Assembly (NCBI RefSeq): GCF_000159355.1
Contig: NZ_GG670120.1
Location: 137,892-172,155 of the forward strand
Source of the DNA: Lactobacillus johnsonii ATCC 33200
GTDB lineage: Bacteria; Bacillota; Bacilli; Lactobacillales; Lactobacillaceae
Direction of reading: 5' to 3'
DNA: 34,264 nt
Position numbers and translations under genes: made by a program. Shown one piece after another: positions 1 through 6,439 of the stretch. Numbering within the stretch: the first letter of the stretch is position 1; every line of letters begins with the position of its first letter. The notes beneath the pieces were generated by a model. It did no database searches, was not told the origin of the DNA, and saw only the letters and a list, made by a program, of their open reading frames with translations.

Positions 1-529
1 CAAATAATTTATCAATTGCGTCTAGTAAAAGAGGTAATAAAATTAGACTGTCGAGCCACATGAGATTTAAATTATAGCTAACAACAAAACCACTTAGTGC
101 AAAAGCAAGACTAGCAGCTAAAGCAAAAATTTTATTATCACCCTTGAAGAATTTCTGAAAATAAAAGAAGCTACTTAAACCAATAGCGCCGACTTTTAGA
201 CTAATAATTAAAAGAATAGCTATTGGTAAAGATGAACTTGAAAAAAGTAATAGTAGAAGATTAAAGGGACTATTTAAATAATAGGCACTAGTTCCAATAA
301 ACGAACTCCCTAGACCATTACTGAATGTAAAAATAAAGTTTAAAGGATTAGAGAGTAGATTATTTTTATAAAAAGAAAGAAAGTCAATATATTGTTGACC
401 TAGATCAACGGTTAAAATTTCCTGGCCTCGATATAGAAAATAGCTTGCAAAGATACAAGTAGGCAATAAAAAAGAAAGCCAATATAGATATTTATTTTTA
501 AAATATGTTTTAACTTTGTTGATAATCAT
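1..529 (-). CDS. YfhO-family polytopic membrane protein (partial, N-terminal part)
   Basis: The reverse strand is open from an ATG at 529 to the window edge, giving the first 176 residues. The start has a purine-rich AGTAGGG about 8 nt upstream. The protein opens with a basic stretch and a membrane segment (about residues 13-32), followed by the motif DLGQQYIDFLSFY and later NLMWLDSLILLPLLL, both typical of YfhO membrane proteins. These are GT-C-like enzymes of about 850 residues that act at the outer membrane face. In Bacillus and Listeria, relatives transfer sugars to lipoteichoic acid or other surface polymers. The C-terminal two thirds lie outside the window. It is divergent from the penicillin-binding protein gene, with 115 bp between them. 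Family assignment rests on motif memory; the sugar substrate is unknown. Confidence 0.8.
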   Translation of the reverse strand, partial: MIINKVKTYFKNKYLYWLSFLLPTCIFASYFLYRGQEILTVDLGQQYIDFLSFYKNNLLSNPLNFIFTFSNGLGSSFIGTSAYYLNSPFNLLLLLFSSSSLPIAILLIISLKVGAIGLSSFFYFQKFFKGDNKIFALAASLAFALSGFVVSYNLNLMWLDSLILLPLLLDAIDKLF

Positions 530-588
530 TGATAAATACCCTACTTCTTAAGAATATATAATTATTGCGATTTTCACTGGGAGAAAAA

Positions 589-617
589 TAGAATTTAGAT
601 GCATTTTTTGCTAAAAT
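589..617 (+). promoter_or_regulatory. Possible promoter of the penicillin-binding protein gene
   Basis: TGC-TAAAAT at 609-617 is an extended -10 element. A weak -35 (TAGAAT, 589-594) lies 17 nt upstream. Transcription would begin near 624, leaving a short leader with GAGG at 633-636 before the TTG start at 645. The -35 match is poor, so the call rests mainly on the extended -10. Confidence 0.35.
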
Positions 618-644
618 CAATTCTAGTTTAGTGAGGTTAGAATT

Positions 645-2744
645 TTGAATTATTTAAAACAGAGTAAAGGTTCGAATAGAAATTCCACTTCGACGCCCCT
701 AAGAATGAAAATTATTTTGGGCGTTATTTTAGTTTTATTTTTATTATTAATTGGTCAATTGGCCTATTTACAGCTTTTTTACGGTGGACGTTTTCAAGCG
801 GAGGTACAGAAAACCGACCAAAAGATTGTATCAAATAATGTGCCACGTGGTGTGATGTATGATAGCAGCGGTAAAGTTTTGGTAGGTAATAAAGCTAATA
901 ACGCAATTACTTATACCAAAAATTCTAGCATTACGTCTAGTCAAATATATAAAATTTCTAATCGCTTAAGTCAATATATAACACTTGATGATGAAGAACC
1001 TACCCAAAGACAGCTCTATGATTATTATTTAGCTAACAGTAAAATATCAGAAAAGGAAACAGCTAAGCTGCCTCGATCTGAGCGTTATGACAGTAATGGG
1101 GATGCTTTAAGTTCAAGTCAAATCTATAATAATGTCTTAAGGCGTGTTGAAAAGCAAGATATCCATTTTACTAAACGTCAAAAAACAGCTGCTTTAATTT
1201 TTAATAAGATTTCTGGAGCATACACCTTATCCACTATCTATATTAAGAATAAAGATCTAACTGATCGAGAAATGGCATTAGTTGGAGAGCATTTATCTGA
1301 ATTACCAGGTGTAGGTATTGGAACTGACTGGTCAAGAAGTTATCCAAATGGAAAATCCATTAAAAGTATCATTGGTTCCGTTTCTTCAGAAAAATCTGGT
1401 TTACCAAGTGATAACTTGCAGTACTACTTAACACAAGGTTACTCACGAAATGACCGTGTAGGTACAAGTTACTTAGAAGAAAAGTATGAACCGCTTCTGA
1501 AAGGAACTAAGTCTAAGTCACAGGTAGTTACTAAGTCCGGAGATGGTGTTGAACAAACTAAGACTGTCTATAAAGGACAAAGCGGTGCCAGTTTGATTTT
1601 GACAATGAATGCTAAATATCAACAACAAGTAGAAGATGCACTGAAGAAGCAATATGCGGCTGCTAAAGCTGCAGGTGCTACGCAGTATTCTAATGGTGCC
1701 TATGCAGTAGCGATGAATCCAAAGACTGGAGCACTTTTAGCGATTGCAGGTATTGATCATAATGCAAAGACTAATAAAGATACTGATGATGCGTTAGGTG
1801 TAATTAATAAATCCTTTGTTATGGGGTCTGCAGTCAAAGGTGCAACTGTTGCGGGTGGATTAATGAATGGCGTTATTACACCAACTAATAACGTAATGCC
1901 CGATACGCCAATTTACTTGCCAGGTTCTCCAATTAAGAAATCTGTTTACCCAGTTGGTACATTTGGTAGTCTTGATGCTCCAACGGCACTAGAAGTATCA
2001 AGTAACATTTACATGATGCAATTGGCTTTAAGATGGGTAAATGCTAAATATACTCCACATAGTTTTATCTCAATGCCTTCAGATGCATTTACTAAATTGA
2101 GACGTAATTTTGCAATGTTTGGTTTGGGTCAAAAAACTGGTGTAGACCTTCCTGGAGAAGTTTCAGGTATTCAAGGTCGCTCATATAATTCAGCTGGTCA
2201 ATTGCTTACAGGTTCTGTTCTTGACTTGTCTTATGGAAACTATGATGCTTATACACCAATTCAATTAGTACAATATATTTCAACTATTGCTAATGGTGGT
2301 TATCGTATGCGCCCATATTTAGTTCAATCAGTTGGTGAGACTAATTCGCAAGGTAATAAAGTATCAATTCTTCATAACACTAAGCCACAGGTTCAGATGC
2401 GTATTCCTTGGACGCAGGATCAACTTGATGTTATTCATCAAGGGATGTACCGCGTTGTTCATGGTACTAATTCATGGGGAACAGCACATTCATTAAAGAA
2501 TGTTAAGCCTTCGATTTCTGGTAAGACTGGTACTGCTCAGACTTTTTACTATGATGAAGATAATCCAGGTAATCCGAATGCGCCAGAAGTTATTAACGCT
2601 ACTTTTGTTGGTTATGCCCCATCAAAAGATCCTGAAATTGCTGTGGCTGTAGTATTTCCAGGACTGGACCCAGATAAAGAAGGTTCATATACTTTGCAAG
2701 TGGCAAAGGCAATGGTTGAAGACTACTTCAAACTTAATAAATAG
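645..2744 (+). CDS. Class B penicillin-binding protein (elongation-type transpeptidase, PBP2A/2B-like)
   Basis: A 699-aa D,D-transpeptidase that cross-links peptidoglycan on the outside of the membrane. After a short basic cytoplasmic tail it has one membrane anchor (about residues 21-45), a PBP dimerisation domain (about 55-290, with the PRGVMYDSSG motif) and a transpeptidase domain. The three catalytic motifs are intact: SAVK (S395-K398), SSN (452-454) and KTGT (627-630). There is no PASTA repeat, which argues against the PBP2x division type. The next genes (rpmG, fthC, rhomboid, yqgQ) are those near Bacillus pbpA, so a role in side-wall growth with a RodA-type partner is inferred. The TTG start at 645 is preferred because GAGG lies 8 nt upstream and the basic tail precedes the anchor; the next ATG is at codon 21. 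Confidence 0.93.
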   Translation: MNYLKQSKGSNRNSTSTPLRMKIILGVILVLFLLLIGQLAYLQLFYGGRFQAEVQKTDQKIVSNNVPRGVMYDSSGKVLVGNKANNAITYTKNSSITSSQIYKISNRLSQYITLDDEEPTQRQLYDYYLANSKISEKETAKLPRSERYDSNGDALSSSQIYNNVLRRVEKQDIHFTKRQKTAALIFNKISGAYTLSTIYIKNKDLTDREMALVGEHLSELPGVGIGTDWSRSYPNGKSIKSIIGSVSSEKSGLPSDNLQYYLTQGYSRNDRVGTSYLEEKYEPLLKGTKSKSQVVTKSGDGVEQTKTVYKGQSGASLILTMNAKYQQQVEDALKKQYAAAKAAGATQYSNGAYAVAMNPKTGALLAIAGIDHNAKTNKDTDDALGVINKSFVMGSAVKGATVAGGLMNGVITPTNNVMPDTPIYLPGSPIKKSVYPVGTFGSLDAPTALEVSSNIYMMQLALRWVNAKYTPHSFISMPSDAFTKLRRNFAMFGLGQKTGVDLPGEVSGIQGRSYNSAGQLLTGSVLDLSYGNYDAYTPIQLVQYISTIANGGYRMRPYLVQSVGETNSQGNKVSILHNTKPQVQMRIPWTQDQLDVIHQGMYRVVHGTNSWGTAHSLKNVKPSISGKTGTAQTFYYDEDNPGNPNAPEVINATFVGYAPSKDPEIAVAVVFPGLDPDKEGSYTLQVAKAMVEDYFKLNK

Positions 2745-2816
2745 AAAAGTACTGGTAAAAGTGCGGAAAACATGGTATAGTTTAACAGTTAACTAAATAA
2801 GTAGGTGGTGGAAAAC

Positions 2817-2966
2817 ATGGCAGAACATATTATCCTTGAATGCACCGAATGTGGCGATAGAAGTTACTTATCTGAAAAGAATAAGCGTAAGCATCCGGAA
2901 CGTTTAGCTTTAAAGAAGTATTGCCCAGTTGAAAGAAAGGTAACACTTCACCGCGAAACTAAGTAA
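2817..2966 (+). CDS. rpmG: 50S ribosomal protein L33
   Basis: A 49-aa basic protein of the large ribosomal subunit. It begins [17 protein letters not shown] and ends VTLHRETK, the usual L33 pattern. The first zinc-finger pair is intact (C9, C12), but the second is reduced to C36 with Glu at position 39 instead of Cys, so full four-cysteine zinc binding is not possible. This is an intermediate between the zinc-binding and zinc-free forms. AGGTGG lies about 9 nt before the ATG. A TATAGT hexamer near 2776 could be its own -10. A strong terminator follows directly, so it is probably the end of a short transcript. Firmicutes usually carry more than one rpmG copy; this is the one beside pbpA/yqgN in Bacillus-type order. 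Confidence 0.95.
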   Translation: MAEHIILECTECGDRSYLSEKNKRKHPERLALKKYCPVERKVTLHRETK

Positions 2967-2972
2967 TCAAAG

Positions 2973-2998
2973 CAACAGGCAATTCCTGTTGTTTTTTT
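2973..2998 (+). terminator. Rho-independent terminator after rpmG
   Basis: CAACAGG (2973-2979) pairs perfectly with CCTGTTG (2985-2991) around a 5-nt loop and is followed by seven T. It ends only 22 nt before the next start codon. Confidence 0.85.
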
Positions 2999-3020
2999 GT
3001 ATCTAATAATATTTTATCTA

Positions 3021-3578
3021 ATGAATTTAATTAATAAAAAAGATTTACGAAATTTACAAATAAGAAAACTGACTGAATTTGGAAAAACTCAGCAAAAACA
3101 ATTAGAAGATGGAATCTTAAAAGAAAAGCTACTTAAAAGCCGACTATTACATCAAGCAGAGAATGTTGGTATTTCTATTTCAATGTCTCTAGAAGTGGAT
3201 ACAGCTCCTATTATTGCTGCTCTATGGGAAATGAAAAAGAAAGTATATATTCCACGTTGTTTACCAAAAAGGAAAATGGAATTTACACTCTATAATAAAA
3301 ATACTTCCTTAGAAAAAACTAAGTTTGGGGTTTTAGAAAATCACGATCCAAAAGCTGAGGTAAAAAATGATTTAGATTTAATAATCGTACCAGGACTAGC
3401 TTATGGCTTAGATAAAAATAGTCGGCTTGGTTTTGGTGGTGGATATTATGATCGCTTTTTAAAGAAATATCCTACTCAAACTCTTAGTCTAGTTAATTCC
3501 ATTCAGGCTTTTGACCAAACAAAATGGAAAATTGAAGATCATGATGTCCCGTTGAAAAATCTTATTTTAATTAAATGA
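3021..3578 (+). CDS. fthC: 5-formyltetrahydrofolate cyclo-ligase (5,10-methenyl-THF synthetase)
   Basis: A 185-aa cytoplasmic enzyme that converts 5-formyl-THF to 5,10-methenyl-THF with ATP, returning stored folate to one-carbon metabolism. The signature is the VPGLAYG segment followed by the glycine-rich GFGGGYYDRFL loop (residues about 136-148), which binds ATP and folate in this family. An N-terminal KKDLRNLQIRKL helix is also typical. The ATG at 3021 is chosen because homologues begin at this point. A longer reading from TTG 2997 would start inside the upstream terminator's T-run. No Shine-Dalgarno sequence precedes the ATG, which is unusual here. It corresponds to Bacillus yqgN in the same gene order and is followed after 15 nt by the rhomboid gene. 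Confidence 0.88.
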   Translation: MNLINKKDLRNLQIRKLTEFGKTQQKQLEDGILKEKLLKSRLLHQAENVGISISMSLEVDTAPIIAALWEMKKKVYIPRCLPKRKMEFTLYNKNTSLEKTKFGVLENHDPKAEVKNDLDLIIVPGLAYGLDKNSRLGFGGGYYDRFLKKYPTQTLSLVNSIQAFDQTKWKIEDHDVPLKNLILIK

Positions 3579-3593
3579 AGGGGATGATGGACA

Positions 3594-4280
3594 ATGCGAA
3601 AGTTGAATACTAATCGATTTTCTAGTACTTTCGTTACGAATGCGATTTTAATAGTACTCTTTATTGTCTTTATAATTGAAACAATGATGGGTGGCTCGAC
3701 TAATATTAATATCCTAGTTCGCCTTGGGGCGATGAATAATCAACTTGTTACTGTTGAACATCAATGGTGGCGTTTGTTTACAGCTCAATTTTTACATATC
3801 GGCTGGTTACATATTGCATCTAATGCAGTAATGATTTATTATATGGGGCAATTTATGGAACCACTTTTAGGGCACTGGCGATTCTTAACAGTTTATTTAT
3901 TATCAGGGATTGGTGGAAATCTGTTAAGTTATGCATATGGAAGCGATTCTGTAGTTAGTGCTGGTGCTTCTACAGCTTTGTTTGGACTTTTTGGTGTAGT
4001 AATTGCTCTTTATTTAGCCAATCGTGCAATTCCGGCAATTAATTATTTGGGAAAACAAGCTTTAACATTGGCTATCATTAACTTAGCTCTTGATTTATTT
4101 GTAAGTCATATTAATATCTTGGGTCACCTTGGTGGGTTAATATCTGGTTTTCTTTTAGGAATAATTTTTGGTAGTGCCCATTTGAGACAATATCATCATA
4201 AATTAAGAGTTATTGCAGCAGTAGTAGCAATTATTTATGTTGTCTTCTGTTTACATCAGGGAATAGTGATTAATAATTAA
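3594..4280 (+). CDS. gluP: Rhomboid-family intramembrane serine protease (GluP/YqgP-like)
   Basis: A 228-aa polytopic membrane protease with six or seven helices. It shows the WWRLFTAQFLHIGWLHIASN region (L1 loop to helix 2), the catalytic serine in GASTALFG (S126) and the catalytic histidine in ILGHLGG (H178), so the Ser-His dyad is complete. Bacillus YqgP is larger because it carries a cytoplasmic N-terminal domain and TPR repeats; this protein is only the rhomboid core, as is common in lactobacilli. AAGGGGATG gives a good ribosome-binding site. yqgQ follows with a 2-nt gap, so the two are probably co-translated. The substrate is not shown; relatives act in membrane protein quality control. 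Confidence 0.9.
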   Translation: MRKLNTNRFSSTFVTNAILIVLFIVFIIETMMGGSTNINILVRLGAMNNQLVTVEHQWWRLFTAQFLHIGWLHIASNAVMIYYMGQFMEPLLGHWRFLTVYLLSGIGGNLLSYAYGSDSVVSAGASTALFGLFGVVIALYLANRAIPAINYLGKQALTLAIINLALDLFVSHINILGHLGGLISGFLLGIIFGSAHLRQYHHKLRVIAAVVAIIYVVFCLHQGIVINN

Positions 4281-4282
4281 TA

Positions 4283-4513
4283 ATGAAAAATTTACATGAT
4301 GTTCAAAAGCTATTAAAAAAGTTTAATATTATTGTTTATGTTGGTAAACGTAAGTGGGACATAGAACTAATGGGAATTGAACTGGATAATTTATATCATG
4401 CAGGTGTAGTTTCTAAGAAAGAATACATGAACGCAAAGTTGATTTTAAGTCACGAACATGAAATTGAAGAAGAAAAGGAAACTAGCGCAAAAGATAGTAA
4501 TGGATTATCATAG
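4283..4513 (+). CDS. yqgQ: YqgQ-family small protein (DUF910)
   Basis: A 76-aa soluble protein matching the YqgQ family: DVQKLLKKFN at the N-terminus, a WDIELMGIELDNLY helix and KKEYMNAKLIL, all predicted helical. The last 18 residues are charged and low in complexity. The family is a small three-helix protein of unknown function that travels with gluP and often with glucokinase. The ATG is 2 nt after the rhomboid stop with no clear ribosome-binding site of its own, so translational coupling is likely. No catalytic residues can be named. Confidence 0.82.
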   Translation: MKNLHDVQKLLKKFNIIVYVGKRKWDIELMGIELDNLYHAGVVSKKEYMNAKLILSHEHEIEEEKETSAKDSNGLS

Positions 4514-4548
4514 TACTATAGAAATTCTTATATAGGGGTAAGTAATTA

Positions 4549-4947
4549 ATGAATATTTTTGGGATTATCAACATTATCTTAATCATCATTATTTTGGCTT
4601 TTGCTTTGAGTTGGCTTTGGACATGGATCCAATCAAAGAGAGTCGGTGGTGCATTAACTAATGAAGAATTTGAAAAGGGAAAGCGAAAAGCACAAATTAT
4701 TGATGTACGCGAAAAAAATCCTTTTAAAAAAGAACATATTCTAGGAGCACGTAATATTCCTTATACAATGTTCAAATATCAATATCAAGAAATTCGTCCA
4801 GATTTACCAGTTTATCTTTATTCTGATTCAAATGCCTTGACGGTAAGAGCAGCCCGCTTTTTACAAAAGAAGGGCTATGAAAAGATATACTGGTTAAAAG
4901 ACGGTTTTGAAAAATGGGATGGTCAAACTAAGGCCTCTAAATATTAA
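4549..4947 (+). CDS. Membrane-anchored rhodanese-fold protein lacking the catalytic cysteine
   Basis: A 132-aa protein with one N-terminal membrane helix (about residues 4-26) and a cytoplasmic rhodanese domain (about 40-130). IIDVREKNPFKKEHILGARNIP is the typical entry to the fold, and WLKDGFEKWDG closes it. The active-site loop that normally begins with Cys reads VYLYSDSNALTVRAA, so Ser92 stands where the sulfur-accepting Cys is expected. Sulfurtransferase activity is therefore unlikely; a binding role is more plausible. It resembles Bacillus YqhL-type proteins that sit next to yqgQ-glcK in many lactobacilli. AGGGG lies before the ATG. It ends the operon, its stop touching a strong bidirectional terminator. 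Confidence 0.8.
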   Translation: MNIFGIINIILIIIILAFALSWLWTWIQSKRVGGALTNEEFEKGKRKAQIIDVREKNPFKKEHILGARNIPYTMFKYQYQEIRPDLPVYLYSDSNALTVRAARFLQKKGYEKIYWLKDGFEKWDGQTKASKY

Positions 4948-4990
4948 AAGAGAGATCAACACCTTTTTACAGTGATTAATCTCTCTTTTT
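4947..4990. terminator. Bidirectional terminator between the rhodanese gene and the DUF3042 gene
   Basis: AAAGAGAGAT (4947-4956) pairs with ATCTCTCTTT (4979-4988), flanked by A and T runs. It serves the rhodanese gene on + and the convergent DUF3042 gene on -. The 22-nt interior contains further imperfect pairing. Confidence 0.8.
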
Positions 4991-4993
4991 TAT

Positions 4994-5173
4994 TTAGCCT
5001 TGGTGAGATGAGTAGCTCTTTCTGTTGGCTTTAATTCTATTTTGTTCAATTCTGTCAGCTTCTTTTTGCTCAGGTTCTACTACCTTTTTCTTGTAAGTAG
5101 CAAGTCCTGCTGCAAGTGCACCAACAGTTGCTAAAACACCAGTTACAACACCGGCACCGAATTTCTTTGCCAT
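4994..5173 (-). CDS. DUF3042-family small membrane protein
   Basis: A 59-aa protein on the reverse strand beginning MAKKFGAGVVTGVLATVGAL. A glycine/alanine-rich membrane helix (about residues 6-26) is followed by KKKVVEP and a charged helix ending in KANRKSYSSHQG. This matches the DUF3042 family of Lactobacillales (a short N-terminal anchor plus a basic, helical cytoplasmic tail). GGGAGG is placed 7 nt before the ATG, one of the best ribosome-binding sites in the window, so the gene is well translated despite its size. Function is unknown in the family. It diverges from miaA and ends against the shared terminator. Confidence 0.85.
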   Translation of the reverse strand: MAKKFGAGVVTGVLATVGALAAGLATYKKKVVEPEQKEADRIEQNRIKANRKSYSSHQG

Positions 5174-5243
5174 ACAAATGCCTCCCTAAAAAATATTTAT
5201 CACTTCAAATTTTAGCAATAATTCTTAATTCAATAAAGACTTT

Positions 5244-5252
5244 TGCTATATT
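5244..5252 (+). promoter_or_regulatory. Extended -10 promoter of miaA
   Basis: TGC-TATATT at 5244-5252 is an extended -10; TTAATT near 5226-5231 is a weak -35. It lies in the 140-bp divergent gap between the DUF3042 gene and miaA. Confidence 0.45.
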
Positions 5253-5313
5253 AACTCTGAAGAAAGAGGAGATTTTTGTTAGAATTGATACCAAGAAAAT
5301 AAGAGGATTTTAT

Positions 5314-6234
5314 ATGCAAAAAATTATTGTACTAATTGGCCCAACTGGAATCGGAAAAACAGACCTAGCCTTAGATTTAGCTCCAAAAATTAATGCAGAA
5401 ATTATTTCGGGTGATTCAATGCAAATCTATCAAGAGGTAAGCATCGGTACGGCTAAGCCAACAGATGAAGAACTAAAACGAGTAAAACACTATTTAATTA
5501 ATCAACGTTCAATTTTTGAAGAATATTCCGTTAAAGATTTTGTTGCTGAAGGTACCAAAGCAGTAGATAGAATTGTGGCAGACCGGGCCATTCCATTAGT
5601 TGTTGGTGGAACAGGCTTTTATATTAATGCCTTGGTCAACCAGCTTCAACTGGGTGAGCCAGGGGAGTATCAAACAAGCGTTGATCCACAATGGGAAGAA
5701 TATCTAAAAGAGAATGGAGAAAATAAATTGTGGGATCTTCTTCAAGTGAAAGATCCAGCCGCAGCAGAAAAAATTGCGCCGCAAAATAGTCGTCGTACTC
5801 TTAGAGCATTAACAGTAATTAGTAGAACCGGTAAATTGTTTAGTGAACAACAACGAAAGATTAATCCGCGATATGATGCTCTAATTCTTGGATTAAATAG
5901 TGATCGAGAAGAAGTCTATCAGAGAATAAATATGCGTGTAGATAAAATGATGGAGCATGGTTTACTCCAAGAAGCAAAGTTTATCTATGAAAATAGGTCT
6001 CGTGAACATCAGATAATTCAAGCTATTGGATATAAAGAATTCTTTCCCTATTTTTCTGGAAAAAAGACTTTAGATGAATGTGTGAATAAACTAAAACAAG
6101 CTTCTCGAAAATATGCTAAACGTCAATTGACATATTTCAAACACCAATTACCTGTTGTTTGGCTTGATCCTTTGCAAGATGAAAAAGTATCTGAAAAGGC
6201 TCTTAGAAAAATAAATGAATTTTTAAACAAATAA
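5314..6234 (+). CDS. miaA: tRNA dimethylallyltransferase
   Basis: A 306-aa cytoplasmic enzyme that transfers a dimethylallyl group to the N6 of A37 in tRNAs reading codons that start with U. It has the P-loop GPTGIGKT (residues 9-16), the EIISGDSMQIY motif with the catalytic Asp, GTAKPT, and VVGGTGFY. The C-terminal part (QAIGYKEFFPY, KYAKRQLTYFK) is the tRNA-binding region. Length is normal. The start at 5314 has AGAGGA about 8 nt upstream and gives the usual MQKIIVLIGP beginning; the reading frame is open far upstream but that part is antisense to the DUF3042 gene. glnA follows after 205 bp; in many Firmicutes glnR sits between them, and it is absent here. Confidence 0.95.
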   Translation: MQKIIVLIGPTGIGKTDLALDLAPKINAEIISGDSMQIYQEVSIGTAKPTDEELKRVKHYLINQRSIFEEYSVKDFVAEGTKAVDRIVADRAIPLVVGGTGFYINALVNQLQLGEPGEYQTSVDPQWEEYLKENGENKLWDLLQVKDPAAAEKIAPQNSRRTLRALTVISRTGKLFSEQQRKINPRYDALILGLNSDREEVYQRINMRVDKMMEHGLLQEAKFIYENRSREHQIIQAIGYKEFFPYFSGKKTLDECVNKLKQASRKYAKRQLTYFKHQLPVVWLDPLQDEKVSEKALRKINEFLNK

Positions 6235-6244
6235 AAAATTTATG

Positions 6245-6278
6245 GTTATAATAGTGTATTATTAGTATTCTTTATAAC
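6245..6278. repeat. Inverted repeat in the miaA-glnA gap
   Basis: GTTATAA (6245-6251) is repeated inverted as TTATAAC (6272-6278) with a 20-nt spacer. A TATAAT hexamer overlaps the first arm. It may be a second regulatory site or a distal promoter for glnA, but the AT-rich context makes chance possible. Confidence 0.3.
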
Positions 6279-6317
6279 AATTAATTTAAAATATAGCTAA
6301 AGAAATATTAATATTTA

Positions 6318-6346
6318 TTGACGAGACCAATTTGGTCTGCTATTGT
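6318..6346 (+). promoter_or_regulatory. glnA promoter with a palindromic operator filling the spacer
   Basis: TTGACG (6318-6323) and TATTGT (6341-6346) are separated by exactly 17 nt. The spacer contains the perfect 15-nt palindrome AGACCAATTTGGTCT (6324-6338), so a dimeric regulator bound there would block RNA polymerase. It does not match the GlnR/TnrA consensus TGTNA-N7-TNACA. Which protein binds is unknown. Confidence 0.65.
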
Positions 6347-6384
6347 ATTCAATGTGCATAAGCACAAGTAGTGAATAGATTTTT

Positions 6385-6422
6385 AAGGACTATACCACTT
6401 TTGAAATTGGACTATAGTTCTT
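6385..6422 (+). promoter_or_regulatory. Leader hairpin just upstream of the glnA ribosome-binding site
   Basis: AAGGACTATA (6385-6394) pairs with TATAGTTCTT (6413-6422) with one G-U pair, and ends about 7 nt before AGGTG at 6429-6433. A shorter stem, TGTGC-ATAA-GCACA, lies at 6353-6366 near the predicted transcript start. They could stabilise the mRNA or tune translation. Confidence 0.4.
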
Positions 6423-6439
6423 TAGAATAGGTGTGTACA

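Noticed and set aside
5116-5313. 66-codon N-terminal extension of miaA
   Set aside because: It is antisense to the DUF3042 gene, has no ribosome-binding site, and homologues start at the MQKIIVLIGP methionine (5314).
6347-6430. T-box or amino-acid riboswitch in the glnA leader
   Set aside because: No T-box core sequence and no terminator/antiterminator pair; the leader is too short.
6235-6439. GlnR/TnrA box upstream of glnA
   Set aside because: Only half-site resemblance (TAACA near 6275); the full TGTNA-N7-TNACA pattern is absent.
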